A DNA stretch of 64,000 nt from Gramella sp. KN1008 (GTDB lineage: Bacteria > Bacteroidota > Bacteroidia > Flavobacteriales > Flavobacteriaceae): contig NZ_SJDV01000003.1 of assembly GCF_004332155.1 (NCBI RefSeq), positions 310,001 through 374,000 of the forward strand, in the 5' to 3' direction. A model generated the notes under the pieces. It saw nothing but the letters and a program-made list of their open reading frames with translations, had not been told where the DNA came from and made no database searches. The translations under genes and the position numbers were made by a program. Each line of letters starts with the position of its first letter. Position 1 is the stretch's first letter. Of this stretch, positions 34,177-41,546 are shown in pieces.

Positions 34177-35177
34177 GCGAAATTCAAAAATCCGATCTCA
34201 AGATCATTGAGCTGGTAAATGGAGAAAAAAGTCGTTTGCAGATTCTTAATTATGGAGCTGCAATCTTTGGATTTAAAATATACAACAACCGGCAGGAATT
34301 GATAGATCTGGTAGTTGGGCCACAAAATCCCGAAGATTATATCAGCGCCGATTATAAAAACGAAAATAAATGCTTTGGAGCCAGTGTGGGCCGGTTCGCG
34401 GGAAGGATCTCCGATGGGAAATTCAGTATTGCAGAAAAGGAATATCAGCTCTTTGAGGAAAATGGAGTTCATCTTCACGGGGGTGAGAACGGTTTTCAGT
34501 ATAAGTTATGGGAAGTAGAAAAGGTCGAGCAGGACGAAAACCCCTCTGTAACTCTTTTCTATATCAGTGAGCATCTGGAGGAGGGCTATCCGGGAAGATT
34601 AAAAGTGACTGCAAAATTTACCCTGACGGAGGATAACCAGATAAAGATTTCCTATCAGGCTAAAACTGACCGGGAAACTATAGTGAATATTACCAACCAT
34701 TCATATTTCAACTTGAATGGAGGGGGAAGTGTGAGCGATCACTTCATGCAAGTGAATGCATCAAAGATACTTGAACTTGATGAAAAGAATTTACCCACAG
34801 GGAATCTCATAAAACTAAAAAAGAACCTGAAGGATTATCGGGAAAACCGTTTGTTGGGGAATAGGGAACTAGACGATATATATGTACTTGATGTAATGGA
34901 AAATGAAGTTCAGGCGCAGTTATTTGCTCCACTTAGTGGTATTAAAATGAGAGTGAGTAGTAACCAACCGGTACTGGTGATCTATTCACCCGAAACTCTG
35001 CCGGATAAGTGGAATTATTCCAGTAAAATTGACCGGAAATATCCGGCGGTGGCCATGGAAGCACAAAATTATCCTGATGCGCCTAACTTTCGTAATTTTC
35101 CATCCAGTATTTTAAAACCCGGAGAATTGTATGAAAATGAGATCGTTTTCTCATTTACTGTAAATAAAAGCGAATAA
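34173..35177 (+). CDS. galM: galactose mutarotase (aldose 1-epimerase)
   Basis: The 334-aa enzyme interconverts alpha- and beta-galactose (or glucose), the entry step of the Leloir pathway. Conserved residues: NYGAAIFGFKI, GRFAGRISDGKF (about 74-85), HLHGGENGFQ (about 97-106), TNHSYFNLNGGG (about 173-184, catalytic His) and the acid Glu in AMEAQNYPDAPN (about 292-303). The only sensible start is a TTG whose last two bases are also the first two of the DUF885 stop (TTGA), so translation is coupled. Distinct from the LacX-like gene at 26154. Part of the gal locus with the SSS transporter. Confidence 0.92.
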   Translation: MSEIQKSDLKIIELVNGEKSRLQILNYGAAIFGFKIYNNRQELIDLVVGPQNPEDYISADYKNENKCFGASVGRFAGRISDGKFSIAEKEYQLFEENGVHLHGGENGFQYKLWEVEKVEQDENPSVTLFYISEHLEEGYPGRLKVTAKFTLTEDNQIKISYQAKTDRETIVNITNHSYFNLNGGGSVSDHFMQVNASKILELDEKNLPTGNLIKLKKNLKDYRENRLLGNRELDDIYVLDVMENEVQAQLFAPLSGIKMRVSSNQPVLVIYSPETLPDKWNYSSKIDRKYPAVAMEAQNYPDAPNFRNFPSSILKPGELYENEIVFSFTVNKSE

Positions 35178-35182
35178 ATGTA

Positions 35183-35199
35183 AACGTAGCTTTTACGTT
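35183..35199. promoter_or_regulatory. candidate LacI-type operator at the sugar-transporter promoter
   Basis: AACGTAG-CTT-TTACGTT, a 17-bp near-perfect palindrome (6 of 7 arm positions). It overlaps the -33 element of the transporter promoter. The same architecture occurs upstream of galK (40404-40420). Confidence 0.6.
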
Positions 35200-35222
35200 T
35201 CAGGATTATAATTCTATATTTA
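35192..35222 (+). promoter_or_regulatory. promoter of the SSS sugar transporter
   Basis: TTTA (35192-35195), 19-nt spacer, TATATTTA (35215-35222). Leader of about 145 nt before the ATG at 35372; I see no riboswitch-like fold in it. Confidence 0.5.
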
Positions 35223-35371
35223 ACCGAAATTTTAAGAAAACCTTATGACTTCAATTTAAACCACTCTGGAGATATAAAAATTAAAATAATATCTGGTGGG
35301 AAAGGAAAAGTCTTCTTGGGGGTAAGGATTTCATAACTAACTATTTAACAACTTTAAACTAATCTTTTAAT

Positions 35372-37051
35372 ATGGAATTTGAATTACTGGATGTTATAGT
35401 CTTTATTGCCTATGCCCTGGTTATAATGGGAGTTGGACTTTGGATGTCACGAGGGAAAGGAAATACTTCAGAAGACTATTTCCTTGCGAGTAAATCGCTG
35501 CCCTGGTGGGCAATTGGAGCATCGCTTATTGCAGCGAACATTTCGGCGGAACAGTTTATTGGGATGTCCGGATCCGGATTTGCCCTGGGACTGGCTATCG
35601 CTTCATATGAATGGATGGCGGCTTTAACGCTTATCATCGTGGGTAAATATTTCCTGCCCATTTTCATTGAAAAGAAACTCTATACAATTCCGGAATTTAT
35701 CGAGGTACGATATAGTGAAAATCTCAAGACCATTCTTGCGGTTTTCTGGATCTGTCTTTTCATATTCGTTAATCTTACTTCCGTGTTATATCTTGGTGCT
35801 ACAGCACTCGATACTATTATTGGAACAGGTGACGGTTCCATTTTCATGGAAAGCATTTTAGGCCTTGCTCTTTTTGCAGCCGCATACTCCTTGTACGGTG
35901 GACTCTCTGCTGTGGCCTGGACCGATGTTGTGCAGGTAGTACTTCTTGTAGCGGGTGGTTTGATCACCACAGTTATAGCGCTAGGTCATGTTTCTGACGA
36001 TGGTAATATCATTAACGGAATGGTTAAGATATATGAAGAGGTTCCGGAAAAATTCTCAATGATACTTGATAAAGGAGAGATTATAACCCCTAATGGAAAG
36101 GATGCCTGGTGGGATCTTCCCGGTCTGGCGGTTCTAATAGGAGGTATGTGGGTAGCAAACCTGTATTACTGGGGTTTCAACCAGTATATCATACAAAGAA
36201 CCCTTGCCGCTAAAAGTTTAAGGGAATCCCAGAAGGGTATCGTGCTGGCGGGTTTTCTGAAACTACTTATTCCTTTGATTATTGTAATTCCTGGGATTAT
36301 TGCGTTTGTAATGAATGCAGATCCGAGTGGGAATATAGTGTCTGGAGTCGCCGATCCTTCCTTCTTTAGCAGTAGTGGAAGCGTAATTAATGACAATGCT
36401 GCTCCATGGTTAATTAAAGAGTTCGTACCAGCCGGATTAAAAGGGCTTGTACTTGCTGCCCTGGCTGCTGCGATTGTTTCTTCTCTGGCTTCTATGCTTA
36501 ACTCTACGGCTACGATCTTTACCATGGATATATATAAGCCATTCTTCCATAAAAAAGGTGGTTCGGAAAGAAAACTAGTGAATATTGGTAGAATAACTGC
36601 TGCTATTTCATTAGTAATTGCAATTATTCTGGCGCCACAATTGAAGAATCTGGGACAGGTATTCCAGTATATCCAGGAATATACAGGAGTGGTTAGTCCG
36701 GGTATCCTGGCTGTGTTTATGCTTGGTCTGTTCTGGAGAAAAACTACTAACAAAGCAGCCATCTGGGGTGTTCTCATATCCATACCAATCGCCTTTTACT
36801 TTAAAGTAGCACCTAATGGATGGAGTGATTCTGTCATCTTTATTAACTGGCCGTTTATGCACCAGATGATGGCAACATGGATCTTAACCATGTTAGTGAT
36901 GGTGCTTATCAGTTACCTTGAGACAGGCGGAAAGATCCAGGAGAAGTCTATCAAGCTTACACCAGGTTTATTTAAAACAGGACCTGTATTCAATATTTGC
37001 AGCTTTGCGATCATATTGATCCTCGTAATGCTTTATGCGATGTTCTGGTAA
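35372..37051 (+). CDS. sodium/sugar symporter (SSS family, SGLT-like)
   Basis: The 559-aa inner-membrane transporter has about 14 membrane helices. SGLT-type features: SKSLPWWAIGASLIAANIS (about 40-58), AEQFIGMSGSGFALG, GGLSAVAWTDVVQ (about 176-188), NQYIIQRTLAAKS (about 269-281) and ALAAAIVSSLASMLNSTATI. It takes up galactose or glucose with Na+. The locus (galM upstream; galK, galT and lacI converging from downstream) argues for galactose. A terminator follows at once. Confidence 0.93.
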   Translation: MEFELLDVIVFIAYALVIMGVGLWMSRGKGNTSEDYFLASKSLPWWAIGASLIAANISAEQFIGMSGSGFALGLAIASYEWMAALTLIIVGKYFLPIFIEKKLYTIPEFIEVRYSENLKTILAVFWICLFIFVNLTSVLYLGATALDTIIGTGDGSIFMESILGLALFAAAYSLYGGLSAVAWTDVVQVVLLVAGGLITTVIALGHVSDDGNIINGMVKIYEEVPEKFSMILDKGEIITPNGKDAWWDLPGLAVLIGGMWVANLYYWGFNQYIIQRTLAAKSLRESQKGIVLAGFLKLLIPLIIVIPGIIAFVMNADPSGNIVSGVADPSFFSSSGSVINDNAAPWLIKEFVPAGLKGLVLAALAAAIVSSLASMLNSTATIFTMDIYKPFFHKKGGSERKLVNIGRITAAISLVIAIILAPQLKNLGQVFQYIQEYTGVVSPGILAVFMLGLFWRKTTNKAAIWGVLISIPIAFYFKVAPNGWSDSVIFINWPFMHQMMATWILTMLVMVLISYLETGGKIQEKSIKLTPGLFKTGPVFNICSFAIILILVMLYAMFW

Positions 37052-37074
37052 GAAGAATAGTCATTATAAAAAAG

Positions 37075-37104
37075 AAATCCCGAAGCTGTGCTTCGGGATT
37101 TTTT
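37075..37104. terminator. bidirectional terminator between transporter and lacI
   Basis: Stem AAATCCCGAAG (37075-37085) / CTTCGGGATTT (37091-37101) with loop CTGTG and a T-run on the plus strand (37099-37104). It lies between convergent genes. Confidence 0.88.
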
Positions 37105-37126
37105 ATATATCAGGAATCTAAACTTT

Positions 37127-38155
37127 TTAATTAACAGGCTGTAAGGCTTTATGCCTAGTGGAATTTCGATGAATAATTGAAGTCTCCAGCTTATACACTA
37201 TAGGTTCGGGAGGTAGTTTTCCCTCAATCCGGTCTACCATAGTCTCCAGGGCAAGTTTTCCCTGTTCTTCGGCATGCTGGTCTACCGTGCTGAGTGAAGG
37301 CCTGAAATGTTCGCTCATCAAACCATTAGTGAAGCCTATAACAGACAGATCTTCTGGGATCCTGAAACCGGAATTCAAAGCACTTTTCATAACCAGAATG
37401 GCACCCAGTTCATCGGAGGCAATAATTCCATCAATCTTCTTATTTTGAAGAAGATCTTTTAATTTTTCATCGGGGAAATTTTTGGGATCAAAATCTACCA
37501 TTTTTTGTGATACACCATAGTTTTTTACTGCCTCCAGGTATCCTTTCTTTCTTTCAGTATCTACGCTCGTGTCTGAAATTCCCGAAAAGTAGGCTACCCT
37601 CTTACATCCCGAATTCAGAAGTGCCACGGTAGCCTGTTCAGCCTGTAGAGAGTCATTTATACTGACCTTATCGCATTCGATTTGTTTTAGAACTCGATCA
37701 AATAACACGAAAGGTACTTTACGGCTGAATATAGGCTTTAAATGCTCTATTTCCATTCTCGCCTGAGTTTCCTGTGAAAGTGACATTATGAGCCCATCTA
37801 CCTGACCCTTTATAAGAGTTTGAACACTTTCGGCTTCCTTTTGGATACATTCGTTAGATATGCATATTATAATGCGATAACCGAGTTCGCTGGCTTTTGT
37901 TTCTATACCATGAAGGGCTTCAGCGAAGAAATGCGGAAGTATGGCCGGAATGATAACACCTATGGTCCTGGTATGTCTGGTTTTTAGATTTTGTGCCAGC
38001 ATATTTGGAACATAATGATGCAGAGCAGCCAGTTCCTTTACTCTTTTTTGAGTCTGGGGACTTATCTCAGGGCTGTCGTTCAGGGCTTTTGAAACGGTGC
38101 TGATAGATACATTCAGTAATTTGGCCAGTTCCTTTAGGGTTATCCTGTTTTCCAT
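37127..38155 (-). CDS. LacI-family transcriptional regulator of the gal locus
   Basis: The 342-aa protein has an N-terminal LacI helix-turn-helix (ITLKELAKLLNVSISTVSKA, residues about 4-23) and hinge (NMLAQNLKTRHTRTIGVIIP). A periplasmic-binding-like sensor domain covers about 62-335. It lies 5 bp downstream of galT, last in galK-galT-lacI, so it is made with the genes it most likely represses. The palindromes at 35183 and 40404 are its best operator candidates. Effector probably galactose or a derivative (inference). Confidence 0.93.
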   Translation of the reverse strand: MENRITLKELAKLLNVSISTVSKALNDSPEISPQTQKRVKELAALHHYVPNMLAQNLKTRHTRTIGVIIPAILPHFFAEALHGIETKASELGYRIIICISNECIQKEAESVQTLIKGQVDGLIMSLSQETQARMEIEHLKPIFSRKVPFVLFDRVLKQIECDKVSINDSLQAEQATVALLNSGCKRVAYFSGISDTSVDTERKKGYLEAVKNYGVSQKMVDFDPKNFPDEKLKDLLQNKKIDGIIASDELGAILVMKSALNSGFRIPEDLSVIGFTNGLMSEHFRPSLSTVDQHAEEQGKLALETMVDRIEGKLPPEPIVYKLETSIIHRNSTRHKALQPVN

Positions 38156-38160
38156 TCTTT

Positions 38161-39204
38161 TTATTCCTTCTTTAGATAATGAATATCTGAAAGTTCATTC
38201 AATCGTTTTGCCGCCTGCTCTGCAGTTATATCTCTCTGTGGACCCGCAAACATTTCATATCCGACCATGAATTTTTTTACCGTAGCCGATCTGAGTAAGG
38301 GAGGATAAAAGCTCATATGAAAATGCCACTCGGGATATTCCTTTCCATTAGTAGGAATTTGATGAATTCCTGAGGAATATGGAAAACTTGTCTCAAAGAG
38401 ATTGTCATATTTGATGGTCAGTTTTTTCAGAATTTGGGCATATGCCTTTTCTTCTTCTGAGTTTAACTGACCAATATGCTGAAGATGTCTTTTTGGGACG
38501 ATCATCGCTTCAAATGGCCAGACCGCCCAGTATGGTACTAAAGCCACAAAATGTCCATTTTCTTCAAGTATTCTTTCGCCCGCCTTTAATTCCTGTTCCA
38601 GGTAATCACCCAAGAGGCTGGAACCATTTTCTTCCCAGTATTCCTTGAATCTGGACGATTTTTTGAGAACTTCGGTAGGGATGGAAGATTGTGACCAGAT
38701 CTGCCCATGTGGATGCGGATTGCTGCATCCCATTATCGCACCTTTATTTTCAAAGATCTGTACATAATTGATTTCTTTTTTTCCACCCAATTCTTTATAT
38801 TCTTTCTTCCACATTTGGATTACCTTGGTGATATCTTCCTCTTCCATTAAAGGCAAGGTGAGGGAGTGATCAGGTGAAAAGCATACTACCTTGCAGATCC
38901 CTTTTTCACTTTCAGCCTTAAGCAGGCCTTCCTCAAAATCGATCTCCGGAGAATCCGGCAGCAGGGATGAAAAATCATTTACAAAGCTAAAAGGTTCCTT
39001 ATAATCAGGATTGGTATCTCCACTTGCCCGCGTATTGCCTGGACAGAGGTAACAGGATGGATCATAGGTTTCCTTTTTCTCCTTTTTACTTTCTTCAGTC
39101 TTTCCCTGCCATGGTCGCTTTGTACGGTGAGGAGATACGAGTATCCATTCTCCGGTTAGGATGTTATAACGTCTATGGGGAGTATTATTTAGTTCGGTAT
39201 TCAT
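38161..39204 (-). CDS. galT: galactose-1-phosphate uridylyltransferase
   Basis: The 347-aa HIT-superfamily enzyme exchanges UMP between UDP-glucose and galactose-1-phosphate. The active-site HxH is in GCSNPHPHGQIWSQ (about 158-171). The N-terminal block RRYNILTGEWILVSPHR and the C-terminal HFHMSFYPPLLR are standard. Zinc-binding cysteines appear in CYLCPG. Its ATG overlaps the galK stop (TAATG). The UDP-galactose 4-epimerase (galE) needed to finish the pathway is not in this window. Confidence 0.96.
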   Translation of the reverse strand: MNTELNNTPHRRYNILTGEWILVSPHRTKRPWQGKTEESKKEKKETYDPSCYLCPGNTRASGDTNPDYKEPFSFVNDFSSLLPDSPEIDFEEGLLKAESEKGICKVVCFSPDHSLTLPLMEEEDITKVIQMWKKEYKELGGKKEINYVQIFENKGAIMGCSNPHPHGQIWSQSSIPTEVLKKSSRFKEYWEENGSSLLGDYLEQELKAGERILEENGHFVALVPYWAVWPFEAMIVPKRHLQHIGQLNSEEEKAYAQILKKLTIKYDNLFETSFPYSSGIHQIPTNGKEYPEWHFHMSFYPPLLRSATVKKFMVGYEMFAGPQRDITAEQAAKRLNELSDIHYLKKE

Positions 39205-40373
39205 TATCTTATCGTTTTTGTAATTTGAGTACCTACGTTCGGGAAAACACTTATAGCATCTAATTTAATATTGAATCTTTCAAAGTAGGCTGCAGACACT
39301 TCTTCAACATACGAATCTATTTTGTCCTGTTCAATCAGGTTTAAAGTGCAACCTCCAAAGCCGCCTCCCATCATTCTTGAACCATATATAAAGTCCTTAT
39401 CCCGGGAATAGTCAACAAGGAAATCAAGCTCTGGGCAACTAACTTCATACTTATGTTGCAGGCCTTCGTGAGAAGCATACATCAGTTCACCAAACTCTTT
39501 TAGCTTCCCTGCTTTTAAGGTTCTGGCAGCATTAAGAACCCTTTCATTTTCTTCCAGAACATATATACATCTCTGATAAATGGTGGGGGTTAGCTTATCT
39601 TTATATTTCTCGAGGGTGGTAAAGTCAACATCTCTGAGTGTATCTACATCGGGATGATCTTTTTGAATTATTTTAACAGCTGTCTCACATTCTTCACGTC
39701 TAGTGTTATATTCACTGTCCGCAAGGTTATGAGAAACATTCGTGTTAAGTAGTAATAATTTACAGTCGTCAAAATCGGCGGGGATATATTCAGCATCCAG
39801 GTTGTCACAATCCAGCATGATCAAATGATCTTTCCTGCTCATTACTGAAGAATACTGATCCATGATTCCACAATTGGAGCCCACAAATTCATTCTCTGCC
39901 TTCTGAGAAAGTTTTACGATTTCGAGAGCGCTCAGGCCAAGGTCGAATAGTTCATTCAAACCACTGGCGATACCACATTCCAGTGCAGCAGAAGAGCTAA
40001 TACCTGCGCCCACCGGAAGTTTACTATCAATTATACATTCAAAACCTTCAATTTTTTTACCCATTTTCTGGATCTGATCTACGACTCCAAGAACATAATT
40101 TTCCCAGCCTTCAGCTTTTGAAAAGTCTTTATCCAGCTGGAATTCAAAACCGGTCTTAAATGTCTCACTGTAAAGCCGGCAGAAATTTTCGGTATCATTT
40201 TTACGAAATTCCATACTGATGTACTTATCAATCGCACTTGGAAGTACAAATCCGCCATTATAATCGGTATGTTCACCAATAAGGTTTATTCTTCCAGGTG
40301 ATTGAACAGAGACCTCAGATTTGAAATTCTCGTAAAGATCAGGTCGGTTTTTAAAGCTTCTAATATTCGTCAA
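39204..40373 (-). CDS. galK: galactokinase
   Basis: The 389-aa GHMP kinase phosphorylates galactose at C1. The substrate signature GRINLIGEHTDYNGG lies at 26-40, the ATP loop LPVGAGISSSAALE at about 119-132, the catalytic aspartate in GSNCGIMDQYSS (about 164-175), and GGGFGGCTLNL at about 334-344. First gene of the galK-galT-lacI operon, with a strong promoter and operator just upstream. Confidence 0.97.
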   Translation of the reverse strand: MTNIRSFKNRPDLYENFKSEVSVQSPGRINLIGEHTDYNGGFVLPSAIDKYISMEFRKNDTENFCRLYSETFKTGFEFQLDKDFSKAEGWENYVLGVVDQIQKMGKKIEGFECIIDSKLPVGAGISSSAALECGIASGLNELFDLGLSALEIVKLSQKAENEFVGSNCGIMDQYSSVMSRKDHLIMLDCDNLDAEYIPADFDDCKLLLLNTNVSHNLADSEYNTRREECETAVKIIQKDHPDVDTLRDVDFTTLEKYKDKLTPTIYQRCIYVLEENERVLNAARTLKAGKLKEFGELMYASHEGLQHKYEVSCPELDFLVDYSRDKDFIYGSRMMGGGFGGCTLNLIEQDKIDSYVEEVSAAYFERFNIKLDAISVFPNVGTQITKTIR

Positions 40374-40392
40374 TTTTAATTCTTTTAGTTTT

Positions 40393-40422
40393 CAAATATA
40401 ATAAATGTAAAAATTACGTTAA
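40393..40422 (-). promoter_or_regulatory. galK operon promoter
   Basis: Minus strand: TTAA (40422-40419), 18-nt spacer, TATATTTG (40400-40393), an exact TAnnTTTG -7 box. The operator at 40404-40420 occupies the spacer. Leader about 15 nt. Confidence 0.6.
40404..40420. promoter_or_regulatory. candidate LacI-type operator in the galK promoter
   Basis: AATGTAA-AAA-TTACGTT, 17 bp, 6 of 7 arm positions symmetric, same layout as the site at 35183-35199. Confidence 0.6.
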
Positions 40423-40514
40423 TCTTTTTAAGAAAAAAAATTAATTTATTTGAAGATTAATTGATGGGTTAGTATTTAGGTAAACAGATAATATAGTTAA
40501 TTTTCAATTATTAA

Positions 40515-40544
40515 TTGTTCTTTTTACGTTTATTACTATTTTTA
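40515..40544 (+). promoter_or_regulatory. promoter of the Hyi-like gene, with TTACGTT half-site
   Basis: TTG (40515-40517), 19-nt spacer, TATTTTTA (40537-40544). The spacer contains TTACGTT (40524-40530), the half-site of the gal operator, suggesting weaker or shared control by the same LacI protein. Confidence 0.45.
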
Positions 40545-40570
40545 ACAAGATAATTTATATATCCATCGCG

Positions 40571-41455
40571 ATGAACAGACGTAATCTATTAAAAAACCTT
40601 GGCCTTGGTGCCGGAATTGTTAGCCTTGCCGGAGTTCCAAAAATATTTGCATCAGAATCAAAGGAAAATGAATACGGAATCAATCCACCTCATAAATCTA
40701 AAATAAACCATTCTGTTTGCAGGTGGTGTTATCAGGATATTCCATTGCAGGAATTCGCTAAAGCCTGTGCTGAAATGGGTATAAAAGCAATAGATCTTTT
40801 GAAACCGTCAGAATGGGAGGTCGTGGAAAAAGAAGGTTTGGTTTGTTCTATGGCAACAGATACGTTTGCTAATATAACAGAGGGTTTTAATAATCCTGCA
40901 AATCATGAAAAATTGCAGAAAGATTATAAGGGTTTAATAAAAAAGGCTTCAGAACACAAGATCAAAAATGTTATCTGTTTTTCCGGAAACCGGAATGGAA
41001 TGGATAATGAAACCGGAATTGAGAATTGTGTTATTGGGCTTACTCCATTACTCGAATATGCGGAAGAGTTAAATGTCAATCTGGTAATGGAATTGCTTAA
41101 CAGTAAAGTAGATCATGACGATTATATGTGTGATCGTACCGAGTGGGGAGTGGCTTTAGCAAAGGCTTTGGACAAACCTAACTTTAAATTGCTTTACGAT
41201 ATTTACCATATGCAGATCATGGAAGGAGATGTGATAAGAACCATTCGTGATAATCATAAATATATAAATCACTATCATACTGGTGGCGTGCCAGGAAGGA
41301 ATGAGATAAATGATTCTCAGGAGCTTAATTATCCTGCTATCATGGAGGCGATCTATGAGACCGGCTTCGATGGTTTTGTAGCTCAGGAATTCATTCCTAC
41401 ATACGATGATAAACTATCTGCTCTTCGTGAAGGTATTAGGATTTGTGATATTTAG
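40571..41455 (+). CDS. hydroxypyruvate-isomerase-like TIM-barrel protein, Tat-exported
   Basis: The 294-aa protein starts with a twin-arginine signal (NRRNLLKNLGLGAGIVSLAG). The mature part is an AP-endonuclease-2/Hyi TIM barrel; family marks are LVMELLNSKVDHDDYMCD (about 176-193), LLYDIYHMQIMEGD (about 211-224) and HYHTGGVPGRNEIND with QELNYP, which hold the metal His/Glu residues. It isomerises hydroxypyruvate or a related sugar or sugar acid. It is divergent from galK with a shared regulatory region, so a role in extracytoplasmic sugar processing is plausible but inferred. Confidence 0.88.
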   Translation: MNRRNLLKNLGLGAGIVSLAGVPKIFASESKENEYGINPPHKSKINHSVCRWCYQDIPLQEFAKACAEMGIKAIDLLKPSEWEVVEKEGLVCSMATDTFANITEGFNNPANHEKLQKDYKGLIKKASEHKIKNVICFSGNRNGMDNETGIENCVIGLTPLLEYAEELNVNLVMELLNSKVDHDDYMCDRTEWGVALAKALDKPNFKLLYDIYHMQIMEGDVIRTIRDNHKYINHYHTGGVPGRNEINDSQELNYPAIMEAIYETGFDGFVAQEFIPTYDDKLSALREGIRICDI

Positions 41456-41500
41456 CCGGAAAGGAATATCTTAATGGATCATTCCCGTTTTATAAATCAA

Positions 41501-41530
41501 AAAAGGTCCCGTTTTAACGGGACCTTTTTT
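41501..41530. terminator. bidirectional terminator between Hyi-like gene and nrdJ
   Basis: Stem AAAAGGTCCCGTT (41501-41513) / AACGGGACCTTTT (41516-41528), two-base TT tip, T-runs on both strands, between convergent genes. Confidence 0.9.
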
Positions 41531-41546
41531 GCAGTTATAACAGAAA

